DNA of 64,000 bases from Granulicatella elegans (GCF_020735385.1 NZ_CP085953.1:1054001-1118000); one strand, 5' to 3'; positions 26,041-34,976 are shown, counted from the first letter of the stretch. Numbers and translations are program-made. The notes: generated by a model from the sequence alone, not told the origin.

Positions 26041-26244
26041 ATGTTTAAGAGATTAGAACAGTTTTATAATAGTCAGCCATTTTTAATGATTGTTCTCATT
26101 CGTATCGCTCTATTTCTAGGGTTAGCTTTTTTGCTATTTATAGTAGGGCTTATGATTGGTTACAGTGTTCTTGGTGGCGGTGGAAATCCGTTCTCAGTAT
26201 TTTCTGGAGAAGTTTGGCAAAAGATTTTTGATTTTGTTCGATAG
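26041..26244 (+). CDS. epuA: EpuA-type small membrane protein (DUF 'RNA polymerase subunit beta')
   Basis: A 67-residue protein with one strongly hydrophobic segment (about residues 16-45) followed by GYSVLGGGGNPFSVFSGEVWQKI. The glycine-rich GYSVxGGG-NPxSVF block is diagnostic for the EpuA family, which databases often label DNA-directed RNA polymerase subunit beta, although no polymerase function is shown. It is co-transcribed with mreB. Confidence 0.75.
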   Translation: MFKRLEQFYNSQPFLMIVLIRIALFLGLAFLLFIVGLMIGYSVLGGGGNPFSVFSGEVWQKIFDFVR

Positions 26245-26252
26245 GCAATTTT

Positions 26253-26270
26253 TTTGACCTTTGTTGACAA
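26253..26270 (+). promoter_or_regulatory. CtsR operator upstream of clpP
   Basis: TTTGACC-TTT-GTTGACA matches the tandem heptad recognised by the heat-shock repressor CtsR (reverse complement of GGTCAAA-N3-GGTCAAA, one mismatch). It covers the -35 box of the clpP promoter, as expected for repression. Confidence 0.75.
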
Positions 26271-26282
26271 ATTCGTTACACT
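26254..26282 (+). promoter_or_regulatory. Promoter of clpP
   Basis: TTGACC (26254-26259), a 17-base spacer and TACACT (26277-26282). It overlaps the CtsR box, so clpP should be induced when CtsR is released by heat or protein damage. Confidence 0.6.
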
Positions 26283-26325
26283 TATATTGAAAAATGAAAT
26301 TTAAAAGAGAGATGGAGGATTCAAC

Positions 26326-26919
26326 ATGAATTTAATTCCTACAGTTATTGAACAATCATCACGTGGTGAACGTGCGTATGATATTTACTCAAGATTATTA
26401 AAAGACCGTATTATTATGGTAAGTGGCCCAATCCACGATGATATGGCAAATGCAATTATTGCGCAATTATTATTCCTAGATGCGCAAGATCCTGAGAAAG
26501 ATATTTATATGTATATCAACTCTCCAGGAGGAAGTGTTACAGCAGGTTTAGCAATCTATGACACAATGAATTTTATTAAAGCAGATGTTCAAACTATTGC
26601 GATGGGACTTGCAGCTTCAATGGGTTCATTCTTATTAACAGCTGGTACAAAAGGCAAACGTTATGCATTACCGAATGCTGAGATTTTAATTCACCAACCT
26701 TTAGGTGGAGCTCAAGGACAAGCAACAGAAATTGAAATCGTTGCTCGTCAAATTTTAAAAACACGTGAACGTTTAAATGCGATTTTAGCAAAACAAACGG
26801 GTCAAAAAATTAAAACAATTGAGAAAGATACAGATCGTGATAATTATATGACAGCTCAAGAAGCGTTAGAATATGGTTTAATTGATGCGATTATGACAAA
26901 CTCAAAAGATTTACAATAG
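26326..26919 (+). CDS. clpP: ATP-dependent Clp protease proteolytic subunit ClpP
   Basis: The 197-residue serine protease that forms the 14-subunit chamber fed by ClpC, ClpE or ClpX. The catalytic triad is complete: Ser98 in GLAASMGSF, His123 in ILIHQPLGG and Asp172 in DTDRDNYM. The N-terminal axial loop ([23 protein letters not shown]) is also conserved. GGAGG is positioned before the ATG. It has its own CtsR-controlled promoter and a terminator, so it is a single-gene unit. Confidence 0.96.
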   Translation: MNLIPTVIEQSSRGERAYDIYSRLLKDRIIMVSGPIHDDMANAIIAQLLFLDAQDPEKDIYMYINSPGGSVTAGLAIYDTMNFIKADVQTIAMGLAASMGSFLLTAGTKGKRYALPNAEILIHQPLGGAQGQATEIEIVARQILKTRERLNAILAKQTGQKIKTIEKDTDRDNYMTAQEALEYGLIDAIMTNSKDLQ

Positions 26920-26931
26920 TAGATAGGATGG

Positions 26932-26967
26932 AGTCGCCGATTTTTTAGGAATGAGGCGACTATTTTT
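26932..26967 (+). terminator. Terminator of clpP
   Basis: AGTCGCC (26932-26938) pairs with GGCGACT (26955-26961) and is followed by ATTTTT. Confidence 0.7.
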
Positions 26968-27046
26968 GTGGGATGATGAGCTGCCAGTCAGTCGCATGTA
27001 GTTTTAATAGGATAGAATTCTTTTTTTGATATTGTAAAAACACAAA

Positions 27047-27180
27047 AGAGTCGAGCGGCAACTCGACTTTGATGTAGCCTATTGAAAAGACGGTGGCTAA
27101 TTATGATGAAATAATATCGCTCAATCGCCCAAAGTCGTGAGCGGTGTTATTTTTTGTCATCATTTCTATTCGTTTGCCAC
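27047..27180. repeat. Complex hairpin region upstream of ylaN
   Basis: A 9-base-pair hairpin (27047-27055 with 27062-27070) is followed by a much larger imperfect palindrome. AATAATATCGCTCA at 27110-27123 pairs with 27138-27151 (two G-U), ATGATGA at 27103-27109 with 27157-27163, and GTGGC at 27093-27097 with 27176-27180. The inner stem ends in TTTTTT and could act as a terminator. The whole could be a structured RNA or a mobile intergenic repeat. Confidence 0.6.
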
Positions 27181-27225
27181 AGCCATTAAATTTTCTCATC
27201 ATTCTTTAGTTCAACATATGCTTTG

Positions 27226-27234
27226 TGGTATAAT
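27226..27234 (+). promoter_or_regulatory. Extended -10 promoter of ylaN-ftsW-pyc
   Basis: TGGTATAAT: a perfect TATAAT with a TG extension, 36 bases before the ylaN ATG. Confidence 0.6.
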
Positions 27235-27269
27235 CACTTTGAGTCATTTTATTCAAAAGGAGATAGACG

Positions 27270-27551
27270 ATGTCAGATTTAAAACAAAATTTTGCCCTTG
27301 AGCAATTAAAAGAAAATGCTAATAAAATTTATCAACTAATTAATCAACAAAAAAGTCATCTATGTATTGCAAAATGCCCTGCATTTGAAGAAGTGGTTGA
27401 CACGCAATTGTTTGGATTATCAAAACAAGTAGAGTATGCTGTAGCAATTGGTGTGGTGGAAGAAAATGATGGTCACCAATTGATGGCAGATTTAGAATAC
27501 GCTTTAAACGAAGTATATAGCGATGTATATGAGAAACATTGGCAATCTTAA
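27270..27551 (+). CDS. ylaN: YlaN/UPF0358-family protein
   Basis: A 93-residue helical protein of the YlaN family (the AKCPAFEEVVDTQLFGLSKQVEYAVAIG stretch is diagnostic). In Bacillus subtilis and Staphylococcus aureus YlaN is linked to iron homeostasis through Fur and becomes essential under low iron. It keeps the conserved position before ftsW and pyruvate carboxylase. AAGGAG precedes the ATG. Two cysteines (CIAKC) could bind metal, but this is speculation. Confidence 0.85.
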   Translation: MSDLKQNFALEQLKENANKIYQLINQQKSHLCIAKCPAFEEVVDTQLFGLSKQVEYAVAIGVVEENDGHQLMADLEYALNEVYSDVYEKHWQS

Positions 27552-27573
27552 AGAAAGTTAGAGGTTTATTATT

Positions 27574-28842
27574 TTGAAAATAAAAGATAAACTAAAAAGT
27601 TTTTTCCAAGTCGATATCATTATATTAATGCTCTTTATTATATTATCCATTTTTGGAGTAGTGATGGTATATAGTGCTAGTAGTTATTTTTCATTGACTA
27701 CACTAGGAAATTCAGAATATTTTTTATATCGTCAATTAGCCTTTCTAGTTTTGGGGTTTATTCTGGCAATCGCTATTGCTAATTTTGGAAGAAGTTTCTT
27801 TTTTAAGGAAAGACTTTTACAAATTTCTTATGGGATATTGATTTTTCTCCTTATCTTTGTTTTAACACAAACTGGAATTAAAGGGGCAAGAAGTTGGATT
27901 AATTTGCGATTCTTTAATTTGCAACCTTCTGAATTTTCCAAAGTAATTTTAATTTGGGCGAGCGCTTTTTATTATAGCAAATATAAGGACACTCAAGATT
28001 GGAAATTATTATATAGAATTCCAATAGGAATGATGGTTTTAGTGAATATGTTAGTGTTAATTCAACCGGACTTTGGAACGGTAATGATTATTACGCTGAT
28101 GATGTGGTTACTTGCCTTAACGACTGGATATTCTAAGCGAGCTCTAGGGATTTCTGGTGGATTATTTGTATTAGGGTATTTGTTTACATTTTTACCCATT
28201 TCGATTATTCAATATGTGCCATTTATAAAATCGTATCAAGTTGGGCGATTCCTTTCATTCCATAATCCTTGGGATGATACGAGTGGTGTAGGTTATCAAT
28301 CTATCCAAGGATTCTTCGCTTTAGCAAGAGGGGGATTAACAGGTACTGGTTTATCAAGTTCTATTCAAAAAACAGGATTTTTACCAGAAGCGCATACCGA
28401 TTTTATATTAGCGATTGTTGGTGAGGAATTAGGATTTTTTATGGTATGGTTAGTGCTAATCGTTCTCTTTTTCCTAATCATTTATATTATTAGGAAGGCT
28501 TTATCTTGCAGAACCTCATTTGCTAGATATATTTGTTTAGGTGTTGGAATTTTTCTATTAGTACAAAGCAGTGTCAATATTGGAGCGTTACTAGGCCTTG
28601 CTCCAATTACCGGAGTTCCATTGCCATTTTTAAGTTATGGTGGATCTAGTTTGATTGTTTCAAGTATTGCGATAGGAATGGTTCTATTTGCATTAAAATA
28701 TGATAAAGAATACCTTGAAGAAGTTAAAAATAACATTAGAATGAATGAGTTCAAACTTGAGGAAGATAAAAAAGATGACAGTTCTCAAGAAGAAGCTTTA
28801 GATGAAAAGGAGGATGAACATGAAGAAATTACTGGTGGCTAA
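27574..28842 (+). CDS. ftsW: Peptidoglycan glycosyltransferase FtsW
   Basis: A 422-residue SEDS-family enzyme with about ten membrane helices that polymerises lipid II at the division septum with a partner PBP. The N-terminal VMVYSASSYF and the blocks LQPSEFSKV, HTDFILAIVGEELGF and GVPLPFLSYGGSSL are family signatures. Start is a TTG at 27574 with TTAGAGG before it. The acidic C-terminal tail (about residues 390-422) extends into the start of pyc: the ends overlap by 23 bases. The FtsW rather than RodA assignment rests mainly on the ylaN-ftsW-pyc gene order. Confidence 0.88.
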   Translation: MKIKDKLKSFFQVDIIILMLFIILSIFGVVMVYSASSYFSLTTLGNSEYFLYRQLAFLVLGFILAIAIANFGRSFFFKERLLQISYGILIFLLIFVLTQTGIKGARSWINLRFFNLQPSEFSKVILIWASAFYYSKYKDTQDWKLLYRIPIGMMVLVNMLVLIQPDFGTVMIITLMMWLLALTTGYSKRALGISGGLFVLGYLFTFLPISIIQYVPFIKSYQVGRFLSFHNPWDDTSGVGYQSIQGFFALARGGLTGTGLSSSIQKTGFLPEAHTDFILAIVGEELGFFMVWLVLIVLFFLIIYIIRKALSCRTSFARYICLGVGIFLLVQSSVNIGALLGLAPITGVPLPFLSYGGSSLIVSSIAIGMVLFALKYDKEYLEEVKNNIRMNEFKLEEDKKDDSSQEEALDEKEDEHEEITGG

Positions 28843-31800
28843 CCGTGGAGAAATTGCGATTCGTGTATTTCGTGCGGCAACAGAACTTGGGATTGAGACA
28901 GTAGGGATTTTTGCTAAAGAAGATGAACAATCTTTACATCGTTTTAAAGCAGATGAAGCTTACTTAGTTGGAGAAGGTAAGAAACCAACAGAAGCATATT
29001 TAGATATGGATGATATGATTCGTATTGCGAAACAATCAGGAGCAGATGCGGTTCATCCTGGTTATGGTTTTTTATCCGAAAATATTGATTTTGCTAGAAA
29101 ATGTCAAGAAGCGGGATTAACATTTATTGGTCCTCGCTTAGAACATTTAGATATTTTAGGAGATAAATTAAAAGCAAAGACTGCTGCGCATAAGGCTGGT
29201 TTACAATCTATTCCTGGGACAGAAGGAACGGTATCTTCTGTTCAAGAAATTTATGATTTTGGGGAACAATTTGGCTATCCGATTATGATTAAAGCTGCAC
29301 TTGGTGGCGGCGGACGTGGAATGCGTGTCGTTTATTGCAAAGAAGAGGTTCAAGATAGCTATGAACGTGCCGTAGGAGAAGCGCTTAAAGCTTTTGGTGC
29401 TGGAGAATGTTATGTGGAAAAATATATTGAAAATCCACAACATATCGAAGTGCAAATTTTAGGGGATGAACATGGAAATGTTGTTCATTTGTTTGAACGA
29501 GATTGTTCTGTCCAAAGACGTCACCAAAAAGTTATTGAAGTGGCTCCATGTATTTCACTTTCAGAAGAGATGCGATCAAAAATTTGTAATGCCGCAGCTA
29601 GTTTTATGAAAGAAATTGAGTATGTCAATGCAGGAACGGTTGAGTTTTTATTAGATGGAAATCAATTTTACTTTATTGAAGTGAATCCAAGAATCCAAGT
29701 AGAGCATACAATTACTGAATTGATTACAGGAATTGATATTGTTCAAGCACAATTAAAAATTGCGCAAGGAATGGATCTGCATCAAGAAATTGGTATTCCT
29801 AAACAAGAAGATTTAACATTTAGTGGTGCTGCGATTCAGTGCCGTATTACAACTGAAAATCCTGAAAATAATTTCTTGCCTGATACTGGTAAAATTAATA
29901 CGTATCGTTCTCCAGGTGGTTTAGGCATTCGTTTAGATGCGGGAAATGCTTTTCAAGGGAATGTGGTAACGCCATATTTTGACTCGCTATTAGTAAAAGT
30001 ATGTACGTATGGTCGTGATTTTTCTCAAGCAGTTACAACGATGCAACGTGCGTTAAAAGAATTTAGAATTCGTGGAGTGAAGACGAATATTCCATTTTTA
30101 AAAAATGTGATTCATCATGATGATTTCTTAACAGGAACAGCAAAAACAACGTTTATTGATACAACACCTGAATTATTTAAGTTTCCAAAGGAAAGTAATC
30201 GTGGAAATAAAATTTTAAAATATATTTCTGAAATTACGGTTAATGGGTATCCAGGAATTCCGCAAGAAACAAAAGCATTTGAGAGACCCACTTATATCGA
30301 AACATTGAAACCTATTTCAAACCCAGAAATAACAGCTAAGCAGTTATTAGATGAAAAAGGTGCGGATGCAGTTTCTAAATGGGTATTGGAACAGAAAAAA
30401 GTTCTTTTAACGGATACAAGTTTTAGAGACGCACATCAAAGTTTAATGGCAACAAGAATGCGTTCGATTGATTTAATTCAAGCGGCTCAGCAATATGAAG
30501 CAGCAGTACCTCTGTTATTCTCAGCAGAAGTTTGGGGTGGAGCAACTTTTGATACAGCTTATCGATTCTTAACAGAAAATCCTTGGAATCGATTAGAAAA
30601 AATTCGTAAAGCAATGCCAAATACTCTGTTACAAATGTTATTGCGTGGTTCTAATGCAGTAGGTTATTCCAATTATCCAGATGCTGTCATTCGTTCATTT
30701 ATTTTAGAAGCAGCAGCAACAGGAATTGATGTGTTTAGAATTTTTGACAGCTTAAACTGGTTGCCTCAAATGGAAGTAAGTATTCAAGCGGTTCGTGATG
30801 CAGGGAAAATTGCTGAAGCGACAATGTGTTATACAGGCGATGTATTAAATCCAATGCAAACAAAATATACATTAGAATATTATCAACAATTTGCGAAAGA
30901 TTTAGAAAAAGCAGGTGCACATATGATTGCCATCAAAGATATGGCAGGTTTATTGAAACCTCAAGCAGCAAAACAATTGATTACAACGTTAAAAGAATCA
31001 GTGGATATTCCAATTCACTTACACACACATGATACAAGTGGAAATGGTATTTTAACATTAGCAACAGCGATTGATGCTGGAGTGGATGTAGTGGATGTAG
31101 CCTTTAGTGCGTTAGCAGGGGGAACTTCTAATCCAAGTATGGAAACTTTATATCATGGACTAGAAGGTACGACTCGCCAACCTGAATTAGAGATGGAAAA
31201 TGTAACAAGATTAAATCGTTATTGGGGAACGATTCGCAAATCTTATCATGCATTTGACCAAGCGCAAGTGTCTCCAAGCCCAGAAGTATACTATCATGAA
31301 ATGCCTGGAGGACAATATACGAATTTATACCAACAAGCCAAATCAGTTGGTTTAGGGGAACGTTTCGAAGAAGTGAAAGAAATGTATCACCGTGTGAACC
31401 AATTATTCGGAGATATTATTAAAGTAACACCTTCTTCTAAAGTTGTTGGTGATATGGCACTATTTTGTATTCAAAATGAACTCAATGAGGAAAATATTTA
31501 TGAAAAAGGATTAACTCTGTCCTTCCCTGAATCAGTGATTCAATTCTTTAGAGGAGATTTAGGACAACCAGTTGGAGGATTTAATGAAAAACTTCAAAAA
31601 GTTGTGTTAAAAGATATTGAGCCAATTACCGTTCGTCCAGGATTATTAGCACCTGAAGTGGATTTTGAAGAAGTTCGTAAAGAATTAGAAACTTTATTAG
31701 GACATAAGCCAAAAGAACAACAAGTACTAAGTTATCTCATGTATCCAAAAGTGTATAAGGAATATCAAGAGAGAAAAGAACTATATGGAGATTTAAGTAA

Positions 31801-32248
31801 ATTAGATACTCAAACATTCTTCTATGGAATGCGTATGGGTGAGACCATTCAAATGGAATATGCTCCAGGAAAAGTCTTTATGATTACATTAGTTCAAATT
31901 GGGGAACCTGATCAAGATGGAAATCGAATTATGTTCTATCGATTCAATGGACAAAGTCGAGAAATTATTGTGCATGATGCGAGTGCAACAATGACAACTG
32001 TCAAACGTCAAAAAGCAGATGTGAATGATTTTGGACAAATTGGGGCAACAATGCCAGGTAGTGTCTTAAAAGTATTTGTTACACAAGGTGAAGTAGTTCG
32101 TAAAGGACAAGTGTTACTTGTGACAGAAGCGATGAAGATGGAAACAACGATTCAAGCACCATTTGATGGCGTTGTTGAAACCATTGCTGTTAAAGAACAA
32201 GATATGATTGATGTCAGTGATTTATTATTAACAATTCGTAAAAAATAA
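28820..32248 (+). CDS. pyc: Pyruvate carboxylase
   Basis: A 1142-residue biotin enzyme that makes oxaloacetate from pyruvate, bicarbonate and ATP. The biotin carboxylase domain (residues 1-450) contains the KAALGGGGRGMR glycine-rich ATP loop. The carboxyltransferase TIM barrel (about 525-800) starts with LLTDTSFRDAHQSLMATRMR, a metal-binding block, and includes LHTHDTSGNG. A tetramerisation region and the biotin-carrier domain with EAMKMET (biotinylated Lys1106) follow. I take the third Met codon, at 28820, because AAGGAGG just before it is the obvious ribosome site. The enzyme depends on biotin, matching the bioY importer at 16.7 kb. Oxaloacetate can feed aspartate synthesis, but the aspartate-family genes asd and thrC nearby are broken. 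Confidence 0.96.
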   Translation: MKKLLVANRGEIAIRVFRAATELGIETVGIFAKEDEQSLHRFKADEAYLVGEGKKPTEAYLDMDDMIRIAKQSGADAVHPGYGFLSENIDFARKCQEAGLTFIGPRLEHLDILGDKLKAKTAAHKAGLQSIPGTEGTVSSVQEIYDFGEQFGYPIMIKAALGGGGRGMRVVYCKEEVQDSYERAVGEALKAFGAGECYVEKYIENPQHIEVQILGDEHGNVVHLFERDCSVQRRHQKVIEVAPCISLSEEMRSKICNAAASFMKEIEYVNAGTVEFLLDGNQFYFIEVNPRIQVEHTITELITGIDIVQAQLKIAQGMDLHQEIGIPKQEDLTFSGAAIQCRITTENPENNFLPDTGKINTYRSPGGLGIRLDAGNAFQGNVVTPYFDSLLVKVCTYGRDFSQAVTTMQRALKEFRIRGVKTNIPFLKNVIHHDDFLTGTAKTTFIDTTPELFKFPKESNRGNKILKYISEITVNGYPGIPQETKAFERPTYIETLKPISNPEITAKQLLDEKGADAVSKWVLEQKKVLLTDTSFRDAHQSLMATRMRSIDLIQAAQQYEAAVPLLFSAEVWGGATFDTAYRFLTENPWNRLEKIRKAMPNTLLQMLLRGSNAVGYSNYPDAVIRSFILEAAATGIDVFRIFDSLNWLPQMEVSIQAVRDAGKIAEATMCYTGDVLNPMQTKYTLEYYQQFAKDLEKAGAHMIAIKDMAGLLKPQAAKQLITTLKESVDIPIHLHTHDTSGNGILTLATAIDAGVDVVDVAFSALAGGTSNPSMETLYHGLEGTTRQPELEMENVTRLNRYWGTIRKSYHAFDQAQVSPSPEVYYHEMPGGQYTNLYQQAKSVGLGERFEEVKEMYHRVNQLFGDIIKVTPSSKVVGDMALFCIQNELNEENIYEKGLTLSFPESVIQFFRGDLGQPVGGFNEKLQKVVLKDIEPITVRPGLLAPEVDFEEVRKELETLLGHKPKEQQVLSYLMYPKVYKEYQERKELYGDLSKLDTQTFFYGMRMGETIQMEYAPGKVFMITLVQIGEPDQDGNRIMFYRFNGQSREIIVHDASATMTTVKRQKADVNDFGQIGATMPGSVLKVFVTQGEVVRKGQVLLVTEAMKMETTIQAPFDGVVETIAVKEQDMIDVSDLLLTIRKK

Positions 32249-32265
32249 TGCAGAGAGGAGTAAAC

Positions 32266-32559
32266 ATGGAACAAGTAGAAAGAAGAGCGATTATTGTATG
32301 GCTCTATACATTAAAACCCATTAAACAATTAAAACGTTTCGGCAATATTCAATATATTTCTAAACGACTAAAATATATTTACTTGTATGTCAATGAAGAA
32401 GAAGTAGAAAGTGTTGTGGATAAAGTTAGCAAATTTCACTTTGTTCGAAAAGTTGAAGTATCTCCTCGTCATGAAGTTCGAATGGATTTTACACAAATCT
32501 TACCGGAATTACGTGAGGAAATTGAATTAGAAAAACAAGCATTGGCTACAGAAGCGTAA
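32266..32559 (+). CDS. ylbG: YlbG/UPF0298-family protein (DUF2129)
   Basis: A 97-residue cytoplasmic protein. RRAIIVWLYTLKPIKQLKRFGNIQYISKRLKYIYLYVN is the conserved ferredoxin-like core of the family. The function is unknown. The ATG at 32266 follows AGAGGAG; the open frame begins six codons earlier, without a ribosome site. It precedes rsmD-coaD-sepM, as in Bacillus. Confidence 0.83.
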   Translation: MEQVERRAIIVWLYTLKPIKQLKRFGNIQYISKRLKYIYLYVNEEEVESVVDKVSKFHFVRKVEVSPRHEVRMDFTQILPELREEIELEKQALATEA

Positions 32560-32570
32560 TGTGTATGTGT

Positions 32571-32613
32571 AAAAGTCATGACCACCCTTTAGACAGGTAG
32601 TCATGACTTTTTT
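32571..32613 (+). terminator. Terminator after ylbG
   Basis: AAAAGTCATGAC (32571-32582) pairs perfectly with GTCATGACTTTT (32600-32611), followed by further T residues. The GTCATGAC arms echo the gactt/aagtc ends of the dispersed repeat. Confidence 0.8.
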
Positions 32614-32650
32614 ATGGGAAATAATGCAAATGCATTGTACCTAGTTCAGA

Positions 32651-32680
32651 TTTAATTTGGTCGAATTCGACCGAATTAAA
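32651..32680. repeat. 30-bp near-perfect palindrome
   Basis: TTTAATTTGGTCGAA pairs with TTCGACCGAATTAAA with a single G-T mismatch and no loop bases. It could be a protein operator or a cruciform. It sits in the otherwise empty 277-base gap between ylbG and rsmD, about 120 bases before the rsmD promoter. Confidence 0.7.
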
Positions 32681-32777
32681 ATGTATTTTTTTAGAAGAAG
32701 TAAAGAGAAAGCATTACTACCTGCTTTTGTGTTACAAGCAAGTGACGTTTGCAAAGATTTCTTCTGTTTATTGTGAG

Positions 32778-32806
32778 TTGTTATTCTTTTTTTGAGCGTT
32801 TATAAT
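32778..32806 (+). promoter_or_regulatory. Promoter of rsmD-coaD-sepM
   Basis: TTGTTA (32778-32783), a 17-base spacer and a perfect TATAAT (32801-32806), 30 bases before the rsmD ATG. Confidence 0.7.
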
Positions 32807-32836
32807 AAGGTGAATCATATTAAAGGAGGAACACAG

Positions 32837-33394
32837 ATGAGAATTATTTCTGGCGAATTTGGTGGAAGACATCTTCGTGCTGTTCCAGGAAAGAACACAA
32901 GACCAACAACGGATAAAATTAAAGAATCCTTATTTAATATTTTAGGAGGATATTTTGATGGTGGTGTGATGTTGGATATGTATGCAGGCAGTGGAGGAGT
33001 AGCAATTGAAGCTGTTTCTAGAGGAATGAACCACGCCTTTTTATTTGAAAATAATCGACAAGCGATTCAAACCATTGAACAAAATATTGACATTACAAAG
33101 AGTCCGGATAAATTTACATTATTGAAACAAAATGTAAAACATGGATTAAAAACATTAGCCACAAGAGAAGAGTTTAAACCTGTTTCTTTAGTGTTTATGG
33201 ATCCACCGTATCGTCTGCAAGAAATTATCAATGATATTGAACAATTGGAAAAATTATCATTAGTAGCAGAAGATGCTGTAGTTGTCGCTGAAGTAGATAA
33301 AGCAGTGCAATTACCAGAAAAAATTGGACGTTTTACTCAATGGAAACGAGTAGAGTATGGAATTACAGCATTAGTTTTCTTTGAATTTGAATAG
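32837..33394 (+). CDS. rsmD: 16S rRNA (guanine966-N2)-methyltransferase RsmD
   Basis: A 185-residue SAM-dependent methyltransferase that modifies G966 of 16S rRNA. It begins with the family-typical MRIISGEFGGRHL, has the SAM motif LDMYAGSGGVAIEAVSRG and the catalytic motif FMDPPYRL. The ATG at 32837 follows AAAGGAGG; an upstream in-frame start at 32792 lies inside the promoter and is discarded. coaD follows after 9 bases. Confidence 0.93.
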   Translation: MRIISGEFGGRHLRAVPGKNTRPTTDKIKESLFNILGGYFDGGVMLDMYAGSGGVAIEAVSRGMNHAFLFENNRQAIQTIEQNIDITKSPDKFTLLKQNVKHGLKTLATREEFKPVSLVFMDPPYRLQEIINDIEQLEKLSLVAEDAVVVAEVDKAVQLPEKIGRFTQWKRVEYGITALVFFEFE

Positions 33395-33403
33395 GAGATT
33401 TGT

Positions 33404-33931
33404 ATGGTAAAAGCAATTTATGCAGGGAGTTTTGATCCCATCACAAAGGGGCATCTTCATTTAATCCAACGTGCGACAGTATTATTTGAAGAAGTGATTG
33501 TGTTAATTTCTTATAATCACCAAAAGCAGTATACGCTAACAAAAGAAGAGAGAGTTCAAACGGTTCAAAAAGCTGTGTCAAACTGGAACAATGTTCGAGT
33601 TGTTGTACAAGATGGGGGATTAACGGTTGAAGCTGCGAAACAATTAGAAGCAACCGTTCTTTTACGAGGGGTTCGTAATAGTCAAGATTTAGAATTAGAA
33701 AAGACATTAGCGTACCATAATCATCGATTAGATGAGAATATTGAAACTGTCTTACTTGTGAGTGAACCAGCTTATGAATTTGTTAGTTCAACAATGGTGA
33801 AAGAATTAGCTCAATTTGGAGGAGAATTTGACTCTTTAGTTCCAGCGTCTGTTGCAGAAATTTTGAAAAAGAAATATGCAAGACAAGAGTGTCAACAAAT
33901 GAGGCTTCAAGAAAGTAGTGAAGAGGAATGA
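33404..33931 (+). CDS. coaD: Phosphopantetheine adenylyltransferase
   Basis: Makes dephospho-CoA from 4'-phosphopantetheine and ATP, the fourth step of CoA synthesis. The 175-residue nucleotidyltransferase has the opening SFDPITKGH (His17 of the T/HxGH motif) and the second signature EFVSSTMVKELAQFGG. RGVRNSQDLELEKTLAYHN is the substrate-binding block. Its stop codon overlaps the start of the next gene (ATGA). Confidence 0.95.
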   Translation: MVKAIYAGSFDPITKGHLHLIQRATVLFEEVIVLISYNHQKQYTLTKEERVQTVQKAVSNWNNVRVVVQDGGLTVEAAKQLEATVLLRGVRNSQDLELEKTLAYHNHRLDENIETVLLVSEPAYEFVSSTMVKELAQFGGEFDSLVPASVAEILKKKYARQECQQMRLQESSEEE

Positions 33932-34962
33932 AAAAAATTTCTTTACGCACGATTGTTATAACGCTCGTAAGTTTGTTGTTTTTAGGAATCATTGCATTTT
34001 ATCCTTTACCTTATGTATTAGAAATGCCAGGGAGTGCCGAAAAGGTAGAGGATTTTATTACAATTGAAGGAGTTAATGAGAAGAAGGAAGGTTCTTTTCG
34101 TGTGATGACGGTGTTGTCACAACAGGCAACCCCTTTATTAACACTTCAAACATTGCTTCCTCATGTTGAGATGATTCCAAAGGAAAAAGTGTATGGAACA
34201 ACTCCTAGTAAGGAATACAATAAAATTCAGGAATATTATATGCAACAAGCTAGAAATGCAGCCGTTTCAGTAGCGTATAAGGCAGCTGGAAAGACAGTTA
34301 CAGAAGAGTTTTTAGGCGTATATGTGATGACAGTAGTTCCTGAATCTGATTTTAAAGAGAAGATTCAAGTAGGAGATATTGTGACAAAAGTGGATGGAGA
34401 ATCATTTTCATCAGCGCAAGAAATGATTGCAGCCATTAGTTCTAAAAAAATCGGTGATAGTGTCACAATTGAAATGAATCGTAATCAAGAAATCATGGAA
34501 AAAACAGGAGTCTTAGTAGAAAATCCTGATACAGGAAAACCAATGTTAGGGATTCAATTAGTGACCCATTCGAAACTTCATGAATCTCCTAAAGTAGATT
34601 TTGATCCACATGGGGTAAGCGGACCATCGGCAGGTTTGATGTTTACATTAGAAATTTATAACCAATTAACGGATAACAATTTAAAACAAGGTAGAATTGT
34701 TGCTGGTACTGGCACAATGAATGAAAACGGAGAAGTTGGACGAATCGGTGGAGTAGATAAGAAATTAGTGGCAGCTGTTCGTGCAGGAGCAACTATTTTC
34801 CTAGCACCAGATGATGAAATTACAGATGAAATGAGAGAAAAAAATCCTAACATTTTATCGAATTATGAAGAAGCTAAACGAACAGCTGAAAAGATAAAAT
34901 CCAATATTCAAGTGTATCCTGTAAAAAAATTTGAAGATGCAGTAAAAATTTTAGAAAAATAA
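33928..34962 (+). CDS. sepM: SepM/YlbL-type PDZ-Lon membrane protease
   Basis: A 344-residue protein with one N-terminal membrane segment (about residues 8-30), a PDZ domain (GVYVMTVVPESDF...VGDIVTKVDGESF) and a C-terminal Lon-type S16 protease domain. The catalytic Ser234 is in GPSAGLMF and the Lys279 is in DKKLVAA. The streptococcal homologue SepM trims the competence peptide; the Bacillus homologue YlbL has a role in cell-division control after DNA damage. Its neighbourhood just before comEA and comEC makes a competence link tempting, although the coaD-ylbL order is conserved without competence genes. Confidence 0.88.
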   Translation: MKKISLRTIVITLVSLLFLGIIAFYPLPYVLEMPGSAEKVEDFITIEGVNEKKEGSFRVMTVLSQQATPLLTLQTLLPHVEMIPKEKVYGTTPSKEYNKIQEYYMQQARNAAVSVAYKAAGKTVTEEFLGVYVMTVVPESDFKEKIQVGDIVTKVDGESFSSAQEMIAAISSKKIGDSVTIEMNRNQEIMEKTGVLVENPDTGKPMLGIQLVTHSKLHESPKVDFDPHGVSGPSAGLMFTLEIYNQLTDNNLKQGRIVAGTGTMNENGEVGRIGGVDKKLVAAVRAGATIFLAPDDEITDEMREKNPNILSNYEEAKRTAEKIKSNIQVYPVKKFEDAVKILEK

Positions 34963-34976
34963 AATACAAAACATCA

